A stretch of 64,000 nucleotides of DNA from Streptomyces xanthophaeus (GCF_000725805.1 NZ_JOFT01000037.1:55722-119721), one strand, 5' to 3'. Shown: positions 7,627 through 17,199, counted from the stretch's first letter. The notes: generated from the sequence alone by a model not told the origin. Made by a program: numbers and translations.

Positions 7627-9372
7627 ATGACCAAGCGCACCCAACTCGCCCTCGCCACCGCCCTGGTGGCAGCTCTCGCAGTCGGCGCCTCGGGCTGCTC
7701 CGACGCCTCGAAGAAGGGCAAGGGCGGCGCCTCCGCCGAGAACCCGGCCGCCGCCAACGACGGCAAGGTCCTCGGCGGCACCCCGGTCAAGGGCGGCACC
7801 CTCACCGTCCTGTCCAACCAGGACTTCGCCCACCTCGACCCCGCCCGCAACTGGGTCATGCCGACCATGGACTTCGGGACCAGGCTGCTCTACCGCACCC
7901 TCGTCACCTTCAAGGCCGAGCCCGGCAAGGCGGGCAGCGAGCTGGTACCCGACCTCGCCACCGACCTCGGCACCCCCTCCAACGGCGGCCGCACCTGGAC
8001 CTTCACCCTCAAGGAGGGCGTGAAGTACGAGGACGGCTCGCCGGTCAGGGCCCAGGACGTCAAGTACAACGTCGAGCGCTCCTTCGCCCCCGACCTCACC
8101 GGCGGACCGGACTACGCGGCCCAGTACCTGGCCGGCACCGAGGGCTACAAGGGCCCCCTCCAGGGTCAGCACCTCGACTCGGTGAAGACCCCCGACGACC
8201 GCACGATCGTCTTCGAACTCAAGCGGCCCGTGGCCGAGTTCTCCGCCACCGCCACCCTGCCCACCTTCGCCCCGGTGCCCCAGTCCCAGGAGAAGGGCAC
8301 CCAGTACGACGCCCGCCCCTTCTCCTCCGGCCCCTACAAGATCGAGTCGTACGACCGCGACAAGAAGCTCGTCCTGGTCCGCAACGAGCACTGGGACGCC
8401 GCGACCGACCCCGTCCGCAAGGCCTACCCCGACAAGTTCGTGGTCGTCATGGGCCTCAAGGGCGGCCAGATCGACGACCGGATCATCGCCGGGGAGGGCG
8501 TCGACGCCTCCACCGTCCAGTACGCCGACATGCGCCCCGAGAGCGCCCCCAAGGTGCTGCCCAAGCCCGAGGTCAAGGCGCGCCTGCTCGCCGAATCCCA
8601 GGGCTGTACCGAGATGCTCTACCTCAACAACTCCCGGGCGCCCTTCGACGACCCGAAGGTCCGCGAGGCCATGCAGTACGCCGTCGACAAGGAAGCCGTG
8701 ATCACCGCCGGCGGCGGCCCGGCCCTCAACGAGGTCGCCACCGCCTACCTCCCGCCGGCCCTGTCCGGCGGCAAGCAGGCCGACACCCTGAAAATCGCCC
8801 CGGCCGGCGACCCGGACAAGGCCAAGGAACTGCTCAAGGCCGCGGGCAAGGAGAAGCTCAAGGTCTCCCTCGCCGTGTCCACCGGGGACAAGGCCAAGGC
8901 CGAGGCCCTCCAGCAGGGCCTCGCCCGGGTGGGCATCGAGGTCGTCGTCGACACCGTCGACCCCGGCGCCTACTACGACGTCATCGGCGACCTCTCCACC
9001 ACCCCCGACATGAGCCTCACCGGCTGGTGCCCCGACTACCCCTCCGGCTCCACCTGGATCCCCTTCGTCTTCGACGGCCGCACCATCAAGGAGAAGGGCA
9101 ACCAGGGCAACTACAGCCAGTTCCGCGACGAGGCGACCACGAAGCGGATCGACGAGATCAACGCCATGGCCGACGCCAAGCAGGCCAACCAGGCCTGGAT
9201 CGACCTCGACGCCGAACTCATGAAGAAGTCCCCGTCCGTCCCGATCCTCCTGGAACGCAAGCCGCTGCTCGTCGGCACCAACATTGCGGGCGCCTTCGGC
9301 CACCCCGTGTGGACCGGCACCATCGACTACGCCACCGTCGGGCTCAAGGACCCCTCGAAGGGCCAGGGCTGA
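7627..9372 (+). CDS. ABC transporter substrate-binding lipoprotein, family 5 (peptide/opine type)
   Basis: A 581-residue extracytoplasmic solute-binding protein of the DppA/OppA family. The N-terminus is a lipoprotein signal peptide: basic MTKR, a hydrophobic run, then the lipobox-like GASGC with Cys24 as the predicted lipidated residue, followed by a Gly/Lys/Ala linker. The mature part has family-5 landmarks such as AHLDPARNWV, RTWTFTLKEGVKYEDGSPV with AQDVKYNVERSF, and NNSRAPFDDPKVREAMQYAVDK. GGAG lies about 8 bp before the ATG. It is the first gene of a complete importer operon; with the nearby hydroxyproline-type enzymes and a prolyl peptidase, proline- or hydroxyproline-containing peptides are plausible cargo. 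This specificity is inference. Confidence 0.9.
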   Translation: MTKRTQLALATALVAALAVGASGCSDASKKGKGGASAENPAAANDGKVLGGTPVKGGTLTVLSNQDFAHLDPARNWVMPTMDFGTRLLYRTLVTFKAEPGKAGSELVPDLATDLGTPSNGGRTWTFTLKEGVKYEDGSPVRAQDVKYNVERSFAPDLTGGPDYAAQYLAGTEGYKGPLQGQHLDSVKTPDDRTIVFELKRPVAEFSATATLPTFAPVPQSQEKGTQYDARPFSSGPYKIESYDRDKKLVLVRNEHWDAATDPVRKAYPDKFVVVMGLKGGQIDDRIIAGEGVDASTVQYADMRPESAPKVLPKPEVKARLLAESQGCTEMLYLNNSRAPFDDPKVREAMQYAVDKEAVITAGGGPALNEVATAYLPPALSGGKQADTLKIAPAGDPDKAKELLKAAGKEKLKVSLAVSTGDKAKAEALQQGLARVGIEVVVDTVDPGAYYDVIGDLSTTPDMSLTGWCPDYPSGSTWIPFVFDGRTIKEKGNQGNYSQFRDEATTKRIDEINAMADAKQANQAWIDLDAELMKKSPSVPILLERKPLLVGTNIAGAFGHPVWTGTIDYATVGLKDPSKGQG

Positions 9373-9401
9373 GGCCGGACGAAACCACCGCCCACCCCGT
9401 C

Positions 9402-10358
9402 ATGACCTCCACCGCAGCGGCCCCCGCGGCCGCCCCCGGGGAACCGGCGACGGTCCCGCCGGGCAGCAGCCCCTGGCAGCTCGCCCGGCGGGAACTGCGC
9501 CGCCGCCCCGCCGTCCGCTTCAGCCTCTGCCTCGTCCTCCTGTTCGTCCTGATGGCCGTCACGGCACCCTGGCTCGGCGCCCTCGGCGGCTGGTCACCCG
9601 AGGAGTTCGACAAGACCGCCATCGACCCCTACCTCGGCGGCCAGCCCCTGGGCCCCCTCGGCGGGATCAGCACCGAGCACTGGCTCGGCGTCGAACCCGT
9701 CACCGGCCGCGACCTGTTCGCCCGGGTCGTCCATGGGGCGCAGGTCTCCCTCCTCATCGCCTTCGCCGCCACCGCGATCGTGGTGGCCGTCGGAACGGCC
9801 GCCGGGATCGCCGCCGGCTACTTCGGCGGCCGCACCGACGCGGTCCTGTCCCGGCTCATGGACCTGACCATGTCCTTCCCCTCCCTCATCTTCATGATCG
9901 CCATGCTGTCGGTGGCCAAGGACGTCAACCGCATCGTCTTGATGACCGCGGTCATCGGGGTCTTCGGCTGGCCCGGCGTCGCCCGCGTGGTCCGGGGCCA
10001 GACCCTCTCCCTCAAGCACCGCGAGTACGTGGACGCCGCCCGGGTGAGCGGCTCCGGCTCCTGGCGGATCCTCACCCGTGACGTCCTGCCCGGCGTCTCG
10101 GGCCCCGTCATCGCCTACACCACCCTGCTCATCCCCGGCATGATCAGCACCGAGGCCGCGCTCAGCTACCTCGGCGTCGGGGTCCGCCCGCCCACCCCGT
10201 CCTGGGGCCAGATGATCGCCGAGTCCGTGGCCTTCTACGAGACCGACCCCATGTACTTCGTCATCCCGAGCGTCTTCCTCTTCCTCGCGGTGCTCGCCTT
10301 CACCCTCCTCGGCGACGCCCTGCGCGACATCCTCGACCCGAGGGGCGGCCGCAGTTGA
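9402..10358 (+). CDS. Peptide ABC transporter permease, DppC/OppC type
   Basis: A 318-residue permease. After a cytoplasmic N-terminus and a first membrane segment (RFSLCLVLLFVLMAVTAPWLGAL) comes the OppC-type insert (HWLGVEPVTGRDLFARVVHGAQVSL) and the BPD_transp_1 domain with five further membrane helices. The coupling (EAA) loop reads EYVDAARVSGSGSWRILTRDVLPG, where the ATPases dock. It follows the binding-protein gene by 29 bp. In this operon the C-type permease precedes the B-type one, the reverse of the usual dpp/opp order. Confidence 0.9.
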   Translation: MTSTAAAPAAAPGEPATVPPGSSPWQLARRELRRRPAVRFSLCLVLLFVLMAVTAPWLGALGGWSPEEFDKTAIDPYLGGQPLGPLGGISTEHWLGVEPVTGRDLFARVVHGAQVSLLIAFAATAIVVAVGTAAGIAAGYFGGRTDAVLSRLMDLTMSFPSLIFMIAMLSVAKDVNRIVLMTAVIGVFGWPGVARVVRGQTLSLKHREYVDAARVSGSGSWRILTRDVLPGVSGPVIAYTTLLIPGMISTEAALSYLGVGVRPPTPSWGQMIAESVAFYETDPMYFVIPSVFLFLAVLAFTLLGDALRDILDPRGGRS

Positions 10359-11341
10359 TCCTCTACCTCGCCCGCCGCCTGCTCGCCCTCGCCGGAGTGC
10401 TCCTGGCGATCGCCGCCGTCACCTTCCTCATCTTCTACGTGCTGCCCTCCGACCCGGCGGCCGCCGCCTGCGGCAAGACCTGCAGCCCCGAACGGCTGGC
10501 CGACGTACGCGCGTACCTGGGGCTCGACCAGCCCCTGTGGCGCCAGTTCGCCGACTTCCTCACCGGGATCTTCACCGGCCGCACCCTCGGCACCGGCCAG
10601 TACGCCGTCCAGTGCGACTTCCCCTGCCTGGGCTATTCCTACGAGAACTCCCTGCCCGTCTGGGACCTGCTCATGGACCGGCTCCCCGTCTCCGCCTCCC
10701 TCGCCGTCGGGGCCGCCGCACTGTGGCTGCTCCTGGGCCTGGGCGCCGGCGTCACCGCCGCCCTGCGCAAGGACACCGCCACCGACAAGGCCCTGATGGT
10801 CGGCGCCGTCGCCGCCGCCTCCCTGCCCGTCTACTTCACCTCGGTCCTGCTCATCTACGGGGTCATCCGCACCGCCGGACTGCTGCCCTACCCGACCTAC
10901 CAGGCCTTCACCGAGGACCCCCTCGCCTGGGCCTCGAACCTGCTCCTGCCCTGGACCGCGCTCGCGCTGCTGTACGCCGCCATGTACGCCCGTCAGAGCC
11001 GCGGTTCGATGATCGAGGCCATGGCCGAGCCGTACATCCGTACCGCGCGGGCCAAGGGCATGCCCGAGCGCACCGTCGTCGTCAAACACGGCCTGCGCTC
11101 CGGGATGACCCCGATCCTCACCATCTTCGGCATGGACCTCGGCGGACTCCTCGCCGGAGCCGTCATCACCGAGTCCATCTTCGGGCTCCCCGGTGTCGGG
11201 CGGCTGTTCTACGGCGCCCTCGTCAGCTCCGACCAGCCCGTGGTCCTCGGGGTCACCCTGCTCGCCGCCTTCTTCATCGTCGTCGCCAACCTCGTCGTCG
11301 ACCTCCTGTACGCCGTCATCGACCCGAGGGTGAGGTACTGA
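10355..11341 (+). CDS. Peptide ABC transporter permease, DppB/OppB type
   Basis: A 328-residue permease with six predicted membrane segments. It begins at a TTG overlapping the preceding TGA, giving MILYLARRLLALAGVLLAIAAVTFLIF, the standard first helix of DppB proteins. A loop holding four cysteines (ACGKTCS and QCDFPCLGYS) lies outside the membrane between the first two helices and may form disulfides. The coupling loop is EPYIRTARAKGMPERTVVVKHGLRSGMTPILT. Together with the upstream C-type permease it forms the transmembrane channel; the two ATPase genes follow with overlapping codons. Confidence 0.9.
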   Translation: MILYLARRLLALAGVLLAIAAVTFLIFYVLPSDPAAAACGKTCSPERLADVRAYLGLDQPLWRQFADFLTGIFTGRTLGTGQYAVQCDFPCLGYSYENSLPVWDLLMDRLPVSASLAVGAAALWLLLGLGAGVTAALRKDTATDKALMVGAVAAASLPVYFTSVLLIYGVIRTAGLLPYPTYQAFTEDPLAWASNLLLPWTALALLYAAMYARQSRGSMIEAMAEPYIRTARAKGMPERTVVVKHGLRSGMTPILTIFGMDLGGLLAGAVITESIFGLPGVGRLFYGALVSSDQPVVLGVTLLAAFFIVVANLVVDLLYAVIDPRVRY

Positions 11342-12363
11342 TGGCCGCCCCCCTGCTCGAAGTACGCGATCTGCGCGTCACGTTCGACACCCCCCGCGGC
11401 GCCGTACGGGCCGTCGACTCCCTCGGTTTCACCGTGGAAGCCGGCCGCACCCTCGGCATCGTCGGCGAGTCCGGATCGGGCAAGTCGGTGACCTCGCTGG
11501 CCGTCATGGGCCTGCACCGCGGCCCCGTCGCGGTCACCGGATCCGTCGCCCTCGCCGGGCGGGAGCTGACCGGGCTCTCCGAACGCGAACTGTCCAAGGT
11601 GCGGGGCCGCCGGATGGCCATGATCTTCCAGGACCCGCTGTCCAGCCTGCACCCCTACTACACGGTCGGCGAGCAGATCGCCGAGCACTTCCGCGTGCAC
11701 TTCAAGTCCGGCCGGGCCGCCGCCCGCAAGCGCGCCGTCGACATGCTCGGCGAGGTCGGCATCCCGGAACCGGCCCGCCGCGCAGGGGAGTACCCGCACC
11801 AGTTCTCCGGCGGGATGCGCCAGCGCGCGATGATCGCCATGGCCCTGGCCTGCGAGCCCGATCTGCTGATCGCCGACGAACCGACCACCGCCCTCGACGT
11901 CACCGTGCAGGCGCAGATCCTGGAGCTGATCGCCCGGCTCCAGGAGGAACGCGGCCTCGGCGTGGTGATGATCACCCATGACCTGGGTGTCGTCGCCCGC
12001 GTCGCCCACGAGGTCCTGGTCATGTACGGCGGCCGCGCCGCCGAACAGGCCGGGGTCGACGCCCTGTTCGCCGAACCCGCCCACCCCTACACCCGCGGCC
12101 TGCTCGACTCGCTGCCGCGCCTGGACACCGCCGACGACGAACCGCTGCCCTCCATCCCCGGCTCCCCGCCGTCCCTGCTCGGTCCCGCCCCGGGCTGCGC
12201 GTTCGCCCCGCGCTGCCCGCGGGCGGCCGCGCCCTGCGGCGAGGTGCGCCCGGAGCTGCGGGCGTACGGGGACGAGGAGGCCCAGGGCCCCGGGGGCGGG
12301 CCGGGCCGCACCGTGGCCTGCCACTTCGCCGGAGCCCGTACCGCAGAGGAGGCGGCCCGATGA
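11341..12363 (+). CDS. Peptide ABC transporter ATP-binding protein, DppD type
   Basis: A 340-residue ATPase. Walker A is GESGSGKS (near residue 43), the Q-loop lies in [16 protein letters not shown], the signature is FSGGMRQR, Walker B is [12 protein letters not shown], and the switch histidine is in MITHDLGVV. The C-terminal oligopeptide-transporter extension contains cysteines in [14 protein letters not shown], the family's Fe-S-type CxnCxnC motif. It begins with an ATG overlapping the permease stop (ATGA). It pairs with the next ATPase to energise the importer. Confidence 0.92.
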   Translation: MAAPLLEVRDLRVTFDTPRGAVRAVDSLGFTVEAGRTLGIVGESGSGKSVTSLAVMGLHRGPVAVTGSVALAGRELTGLSERELSKVRGRRMAMIFQDPLSSLHPYYTVGEQIAEHFRVHFKSGRAAARKRAVDMLGEVGIPEPARRAGEYPHQFSGGMRQRAMIAMALACEPDLLIADEPTTALDVTVQAQILELIARLQEERGLGVVMITHDLGVVARVAHEVLVMYGGRAAEQAGVDALFAEPAHPYTRGLLDSLPRLDTADDEPLPSIPGSPPSLLGPAPGCAFAPRCPRAAAPCGEVRPELRAYGDEEAQGPGGGPGRTVACHFAGARTAEEAAR

Positions 12364-13337
12364 CCGCAGCCGACCCGCTCCTGTCCGTACGGGACCTCAC
12401 CATGACCTTCCCCGGGAAGCGGACGATGACCGGGCGCCGGGGGGCGCCCGTGCGCGCCGTCGACGGGGTCTCCTTCGATCTGGCGGCCGGCCAGACCCTC
12501 GGCCTGGTCGGGGAGTCCGGCTGTGGGAAGTCCACCACCGGCCGGATGCTCGTACGCCTCCTGCAGCCCACCTCGGGCCGCGTCACCTTCGACGGCAAGG
12601 ACATCAGCAGGCTGTCCCAGAGCGCCCTGCGCCCGCTGCGCAAGAACATCCAGATGGTCTTCCAGGACCCGCACTCCTCACTCAACCCCCGCCAGACGGT
12701 GGCCCGGATCATCTCCGACCCGCTGCTGGTGCAGGGCTGGAGCGCGGGCGACGCCCGCCGCCGGGCGGCCGAGCTGATGGAGCTCACCGGGCTGATCCCC
12801 GAGCACATCGACCGCTACCCGCACGAGTTCTCCGGCGGCCAGGCGCAGCGCATCGGCATCGCCCGGTCGCTGGCCACCAGCCCCCGGCTGATCGTCGCCG
12901 ACGAACCGGTCTCCGCCCTCGACGTGTCCGTGCAGGCCCAGATCGTCAACCTGATGGAGCGGCTGCGCGCGGAGCTGGGCCTCGCGTACGTGTTCATCGC
13001 GCACGACCTGTCGGTGGTCAAGCGGGTCAGCGACCGGGTAGCCGTCATGTACCTCGGCCGGATCGTGGAGATCGGCGCCAAGCGGTCCCTGTACGAGAAC
13101 CCGCAGCACCCCTACACCCGGGCGCTGCTGTCCGCCGTACCGCTGCCCGACCCGGCGGCGGAGCGGCGCCGGGAGCGGATCGTGCTGCTCGGTGACCCGC
13201 CGAGCCCGGCCGCCCCGCCGCCGGGCTGTTCCTTCCACCCGCGCTGCCCGAAGGCGCAGGAGCTGTGCCGCACCGAACGGCCGCTGCTGCGGATCGCCGC
13301 CTCCCGCGAGGTGGCCTGTCACTTCCCTGGGGACTGA
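12360..13337 (+). CDS. Peptide ABC transporter ATP-binding protein, DppF type
   Basis: A 325-residue ATPase and the last gene of the importer operon, overlapping the previous gene by ATGA. Walker A is GESGCGKST, the Q-loop is MVFQDPHSSLNPRQTV, the signature FSGGQAQR, Walker B LIVADEPVSALD, and the switch histidine is in FIAHDLSVVK. The C-terminal CSFHPRCPKAQELC carries the clustered cysteines typical of DppD/DppF/OppD/OppF proteins. A strong hairpin follows within 20 bp, marking the operon end. Confidence 0.92.
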   Translation: MTAADPLLSVRDLTMTFPGKRTMTGRRGAPVRAVDGVSFDLAAGQTLGLVGESGCGKSTTGRMLVRLLQPTSGRVTFDGKDISRLSQSALRPLRKNIQMVFQDPHSSLNPRQTVARIISDPLLVQGWSAGDARRRAAELMELTGLIPEHIDRYPHEFSGGQAQRIGIARSLATSPRLIVADEPVSALDVSVQAQIVNLMERLRAELGLAYVFIAHDLSVVKRVSDRVAVMYLGRIVEIGAKRSLYENPQHPYTRALLSAVPLPDPAAERRRERIVLLGDPPSPAAPPPGCSFHPRCPKAQELCRTERPLLRIAASREVACHFPGD

Positions 13338-13355
13338 CGGGGATCCACGGGAAGA

Positions 13356-13395
13356 GGAAGGGCCCCGGAGCCGATGACGTCTCCGGGGCCCTTCC
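13356..13395. terminator. Bidirectional hairpin between importer operon and S9 peptidase gene
   Basis: Two perfect 15-bp arms (13356-13370 and 13381-13395; GGAAGGGCCCCGGAG and its complement) flank a 10-bp loop. The convergent genes end on either side, so one hairpin probably terminates both. Confidence 0.85.
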
Positions 13396-13417
13396 GCACG
13401 GCCTTCGCCGGGACCGC

Positions 13418-15556
13418 TCAGGCCAGCGCGCGGCGGAAGAAGTCCAGCTCCAGGGCCATCAGCTTCTCCCGGGTGCCGCCCGGGGTCATGTGGGTCACGC
13501 CGGGCAGCGCCAGCAGCTGGTGGGGGCGGCCCGCGTCCGTCAGGGCCTGGGACAGCCGCAGGGTGTGCGAGGGGTGGACGTTGTCGTCGGCCAGCCCGGT
13601 GACGAGCAGCAGCGGCCGGGTCAGCTTCGGTGCGTCGGGGATCAGACTGTCCCGCTCGTAGGCGTCGTGGGACGCGGGCTGTTCCTGCGGCAGGCCCAGG
13701 TAGCGCTCCGTGTAGGCGGTGTCGTAGTGCCGGAAGTCGGTGGGCGCGGCCCCGGCCGCCGCCGCGTGGTAGACGTCGGGGCGGCGCAGCACGGCCATCG
13801 CCGACAGGTAGCCGCCGTAGGACCAGCCGCGTACGCCGACCCGGCCGAGGTCGAGGTCGGCGTGGCGCTCGCCGAGCGCCCGCAGTGCGGCGACCTGGTC
13901 CTCCAGGGTGACCTCGGAGAAGCCGCGGTACATGGCGTGGGTGAAGGCGGGGGAGACGTACGGGGTGCCGCGGTTGTCGACGGTGACCACCGCGAAGCCC
14001 TGGTCGGCCCACCACTGCTTGGCCTGCCAGCGGCGCGGTTCGGCGCTGATGTCCTGGTAGCCGGGGCCGCCGTACGCGTCGACGAGGACGGGGAGCCTGC
14101 GGCCGGGGACGTGGCCGCGGGGCAGGACGAGGGCGGTGGGCACGCCGTGCTCGGTGACCCGTTCCAGGACGGGCACGACCCGGTGGGGCAGCGGCTGGGA
14201 CAGGTCGCCGGGGGTGAACTCGCGCCCGTCGGCGGTGCGTACGGTGCGGCGTACCCCGTCGGCGTCGGCCGAGGTCAGCAGCAGCGACCCGGCGGCGGCG
14301 AGGACGGTGTGCACCCCGGGTCCGTCGGCGAGGGCGGTCAGCTTGCCGGTGGCGGGGTCGAGGAGCAGCACCTGCTGTTCGGACGGGTCGCGCTGTCCGG
14401 CCTCGATGAGCAGCCCGCCCTCGTGGAACCCGGCCACGCGGCGGACCTGGAGGCCCTCGTCGGTGAGCAGCTCGCCGTCCACGGCGAGGGCGCGGGCGGC
14501 GCCGCCCGGGGTGTCGGCGGCGGTCAGCATCCGCCCGTCGGGCAGGCGCGCCGGGGTGCCGGGGACCATGGGGTCCACCCACTGGGGGTGCGTGGTCCGG
14601 GAGAGTTCCCGGGTGCGGCCGGTGGCCGGGTCGGCGGAGAGCAGCAGCACGGTCTGCTGGAGCCGGTCCTGCACGGTCAGCAGGATCTCGTCGTCCGCGG
14701 TGTCACCGCCGGGCCACTCGGCGTCGGAGACGTAGGGGTAGGTCCCGGCGTCCCAGTCGAGCCGTACGGGGGTCTCGTGCGGGGCGAGCACCCACAGCTG
14801 GACCTCGGCGTTGGGCCCGCCGGCCTCGGGGTACGCGAAGTCCTCGGCGGGGAGCTCGGGGTGGGCGGGGTCGGCGAACCAGCGGCGCTGGAGCGCGGTT
14901 TCGTCGACCCGGGCGGCCAGCAGGCGCAGCCCGTCCGGGGACCACCAGTGGCCGCGGCCGCGGCCGAGCTCCTCGGCGGCCGCGAACTCGGCGAGCCCCC
15001 AGCGGGCCCCGTCGGCGGGGCTGAGCCGGCCGCCGGGTGCGAGGTGGAGGGCGTCGTCGCTGACGTAGGCGGTGCGGGAGCCGTCGGCGTCCGGCCGGGG
15101 GTCCACGGCGGGTCCTGCCGTCGGGATCTCCTCGGGCGCTGCGGCGCCCGGGCCGGGGCCTTCGCAGCGGACGCGGTAGAGGCGTCCGTAGAGGGCGAAG
15201 ACGGCGCTGCGGCCGTCGCCGGAGAGCGCGTACGAGCCGATCCCGTCGGCGACGAGCCGGATCCGCTCGCGCAGCCGGCGTTCGGCGACGGGGAGGAGGC
15301 CGGTCAGGGCGCCGGTCCGGGCGCCGGCCAGGTCGCCGGTCAGGTCGCCGGCTTCGGGACACAGGGCGCGCGGGTCGGCAAGCCGGGTCTCGGTGCCGGT
15401 GGCGGTGTCGAGCACCCAGAGGCTGTCGAGCGGGTCGGTGGGACCGTCAGAGCGGAGGAACCAGAGCAGCCGGCCGTCGTCCCCGAAGGTGAACGCGCGC
15501 GGGGCGCCGTGGGTGAACCGGGCCGTGCTCGCGGAGAGCCTGAGGAAGTCATCCAT
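13418..15556 (-). CDS. S9 family prolyl oligopeptidase / dipeptidyl peptidase IV-like peptidase
   Basis: A 712-residue serine peptidase with an N-terminal beta-propeller (about residues 30-450, DPP IV-type) and a C-terminal alpha/beta-hydrolase domain. The nucleophile is Ser579 in GWSYGGY, the acid is in GLADDNVH (Asp657/658) and the base is His689 in GVTHM. No signal peptide is present, so it acts in the cytoplasm, where such enzymes cleave short proline-containing peptides. Placement opposite a peptide importer and beside proline/hydroxyproline-type enzymes suggests it cleaves imported peptides. No ribosome-binding site precedes ATG 15556. An inverted repeat matching the local regulatory motif lies 10 bp upstream of the start. 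Confidence 0.9.
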   Translation of the reverse strand: MDDFLRLSASTARFTHGAPRAFTFGDDGRLLWFLRSDGPTDPLDSLWVLDTATGTETRLADPRALCPEAGDLTGDLAGARTGALTGLLPVAERRLRERIRLVADGIGSYALSGDGRSAVFALYGRLYRVRCEGPGPGAAAPEEIPTAGPAVDPRPDADGSRTAYVSDDALHLAPGGRLSPADGARWGLAEFAAAEELGRGRGHWWSPDGLRLLAARVDETALQRRWFADPAHPELPAEDFAYPEAGGPNAEVQLWVLAPHETPVRLDWDAGTYPYVSDAEWPGGDTADDEILLTVQDRLQQTVLLLSADPATGRTRELSRTTHPQWVDPMVPGTPARLPDGRMLTAADTPGGAARALAVDGELLTDEGLQVRRVAGFHEGGLLIEAGQRDPSEQQVLLLDPATGKLTALADGPGVHTVLAAAGSLLLTSADADGVRRTVRTADGREFTPGDLSQPLPHRVVPVLERVTEHGVPTALVLPRGHVPGRRLPVLVDAYGGPGYQDISAEPRRWQAKQWWADQGFAVVTVDNRGTPYVSPAFTHAMYRGFSEVTLEDQVAALRALGERHADLDLGRVGVRGWSYGGYLSAMAVLRRPDVYHAAAAGAAPTDFRHYDTAYTERYLGLPQEQPASHDAYERDSLIPDAPKLTRPLLLVTGLADDNVHPSHTLRLSQALTDAGRPHQLLALPGVTHMTPGGTREKLMALELDFFRRALA

Positions 15557-15565
15557 GGTCGAAGT

Positions 15566-15584
15566 GTGACATGTGAAATGTCAC
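15566..15584. promoter_or_regulatory. Inverted repeat GTGACAT-N5-ATGTCAC between peptidase and MFS genes
   Basis: Perfect 7-bp arms around a 5-bp spacer, in the short divergent region between the S9 peptidase (minus strand) and the DHA2 transporter (plus strand). It is the most complete copy of the ATGTCAC motif found at 753, 4746 and 7580. On the minus strand a TAGTGT box precedes it and on the plus strand a TAGGCT box (15591-15596) follows it, so a bound protein could affect both genes. Confidence 0.6.
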
Positions 15585-15633
15585 TGACACTAGGCTGTTC
15601 GAGTGGTGACCCCAGGGGTGCGGGCTTAGCGTC

Positions 15634-17199
15634 GTGAGGGTGGACCGGAACGCATCGCCGACCAGTACCGGGACCGACGGCAAGGTCCGAGGGGGCGGGA
15701 ACGGACTCGCACTGTTCGTCATCGCCTCCTGTCAGCTCATGGTCGTTCTCGACATCACCATCGTGAACATCGCGCTGCCGCACATCCAGACCGCCCTGGG
15801 CTTCTCCACCGAGAGCCTCTCCTGGGTCGTCAACGCCTACACGCTCACCTTCGGCGGACTGCTGCTCCTCGGCGGGCGCACCGGCGACATCCTCGGCCGC
15901 AAACGCGTGTTCATCTTCGGCGTCCTGCTCTTCGGCCTGGCCTCGCTGCTCGGCGGCTTCGCCCAGAACGAGGGCCAGTTGCTCGCGGCCCGCGCCCTCC
16001 AGGGCGTCGGCGGAGCCATCGCCTCCCCGACCTCCCTCGCGCTGATCACCACCACCTTCCGCGAGGGCCCCGAACGCAACCGGGCCTTCGGCGTGTTCGC
16101 CGCGGTGTCGGCGGGCGGCGGCGCCATCGGACTGCTCGCTGGCGGCATGCTCGTCGAATGGCTCAACTGGCGCTGGGTGCTCTTCGTCAACGTCCCGATC
16201 GCCGTGGTCATCGCCCTGATGGCCTCCAAGGTCCTGCGCGAGTCCGCACGCCACCCCGGGCACTTCGACTTCCTCGGCGCACTGCTGTCCACCGTCGGCA
16301 TGGTCTCGCTGGTCTACGGCTTCATCCGGGCCTCCCAGGACGGCTGGCGGGACCCGATCACCCTCGTCTCCTTCGGCGCCGCCGTGGTCCTGCTGTCCCT
16401 CTTCGTCCTCAACGAACGCCACTCGCCCCAGCCCATCACCCCGCTGCACATGTTCGCCGACCGGAACCGGGCCGGGACCTACGGGATGATGCTCTTCCTG
16501 GCCTGTGCGATCTTCGGCATGTTCTTCTTCCTGACCCTGTTCGTGCAGAACGTGCTCGGCTTCAGCCCCCTGCAGGCGGGCCTCGCCTTCCTTCCGGTCA
16601 GCGTCATGATCGCGCTGGCGGCCGGGGTGGCGGCGCAACTGCTGCCGAAGTTCGGGCCCAAACCCTTCATGGTCACCGGCGCGCTGTTCTGCGCGGCCGG
16701 GCTGGCCTGGCTGACGCAGACCGACATCCACTCCACGTACCTGGGCAGCATCCTCGGCCCGATGCTGGTGTTCGCCACCGGCATGGGCCTGCAGTTCGTC
16801 TCGCTGACCCTGATGGCCCTGTCCAACGTCTCCGACCGGGAGTCCGGCGCGGCCTCCGGCCTCCTCAACTCGATGCAGCAGATCGGCGGTTCGCTGGGCC
16901 TGTCCATCCTGGTGACCGTCTTCGGCACGGCGAGCCGCAACGAGGCCAAGGACCAGGTCCCGGCCTTCCTCCGCTCGGCCAGCCCCGAACAGCTGGCCTC
17001 GTTCCGCAGCACCGGGCAGCTCCCGAAGCCGTGGGCCGACCAGGTGCTCACCTCCGGCGTGAGCGCGGCCTTCGTGGTGGCGGCCCTGTTCACCCTGGTC
17101 GCGGCGTTGATCGCGGTGCTCGCCATCCAGGTCAGGCCCTCGGACCTCGCCCGCCTCCAGGGCAACCACACCCCGGCCAAGACCGAGCCCCAGGCCTAG
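15634..17199 (+). CDS. MFS transporter, DHA2 (EmrB/QacA) family
   Basis: A 521-residue exporter with about 14 predicted membrane helices. Signature motifs are LDITIVNIALP in helix 1 (motif D1 of 14-TM drug:proton antiporters) and GGRTGDILGRKR in the loop between helices 2 and 3 (motif A). Family members extrude drugs or metabolites using the proton gradient. The substrate cannot be told from sequence. It is divergent from the S9 peptidase gene and shares the ATGTCAC inverted repeat, so it may belong to the same regulon. Starts at GTG 15634 or GTG 15640 are both possible. Confidence 0.88.
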   Translation: MRVDRNASPTSTGTDGKVRGGGNGLALFVIASCQLMVVLDITIVNIALPHIQTALGFSTESLSWVVNAYTLTFGGLLLLGGRTGDILGRKRVFIFGVLLFGLASLLGGFAQNEGQLLAARALQGVGGAIASPTSLALITTTFREGPERNRAFGVFAAVSAGGGAIGLLAGGMLVEWLNWRWVLFVNVPIAVVIALMASKVLRESARHPGHFDFLGALLSTVGMVSLVYGFIRASQDGWRDPITLVSFGAAVVLLSLFVLNERHSPQPITPLHMFADRNRAGTYGMMLFLACAIFGMFFFLTLFVQNVLGFSPLQAGLAFLPVSVMIALAAGVAAQLLPKFGPKPFMVTGALFCAAGLAWLTQTDIHSTYLGSILGPMLVFATGMGLQFVSLTLMALSNVSDRESGAASGLLNSMQQIGGSLGLSILVTVFGTASRNEAKDQVPAFLRSASPEQLASFRSTGQLPKPWADQVLTSGVSAAFVVAALFTLVAALIAVLAIQVRPSDLARLQGNHTPAKTEPQA

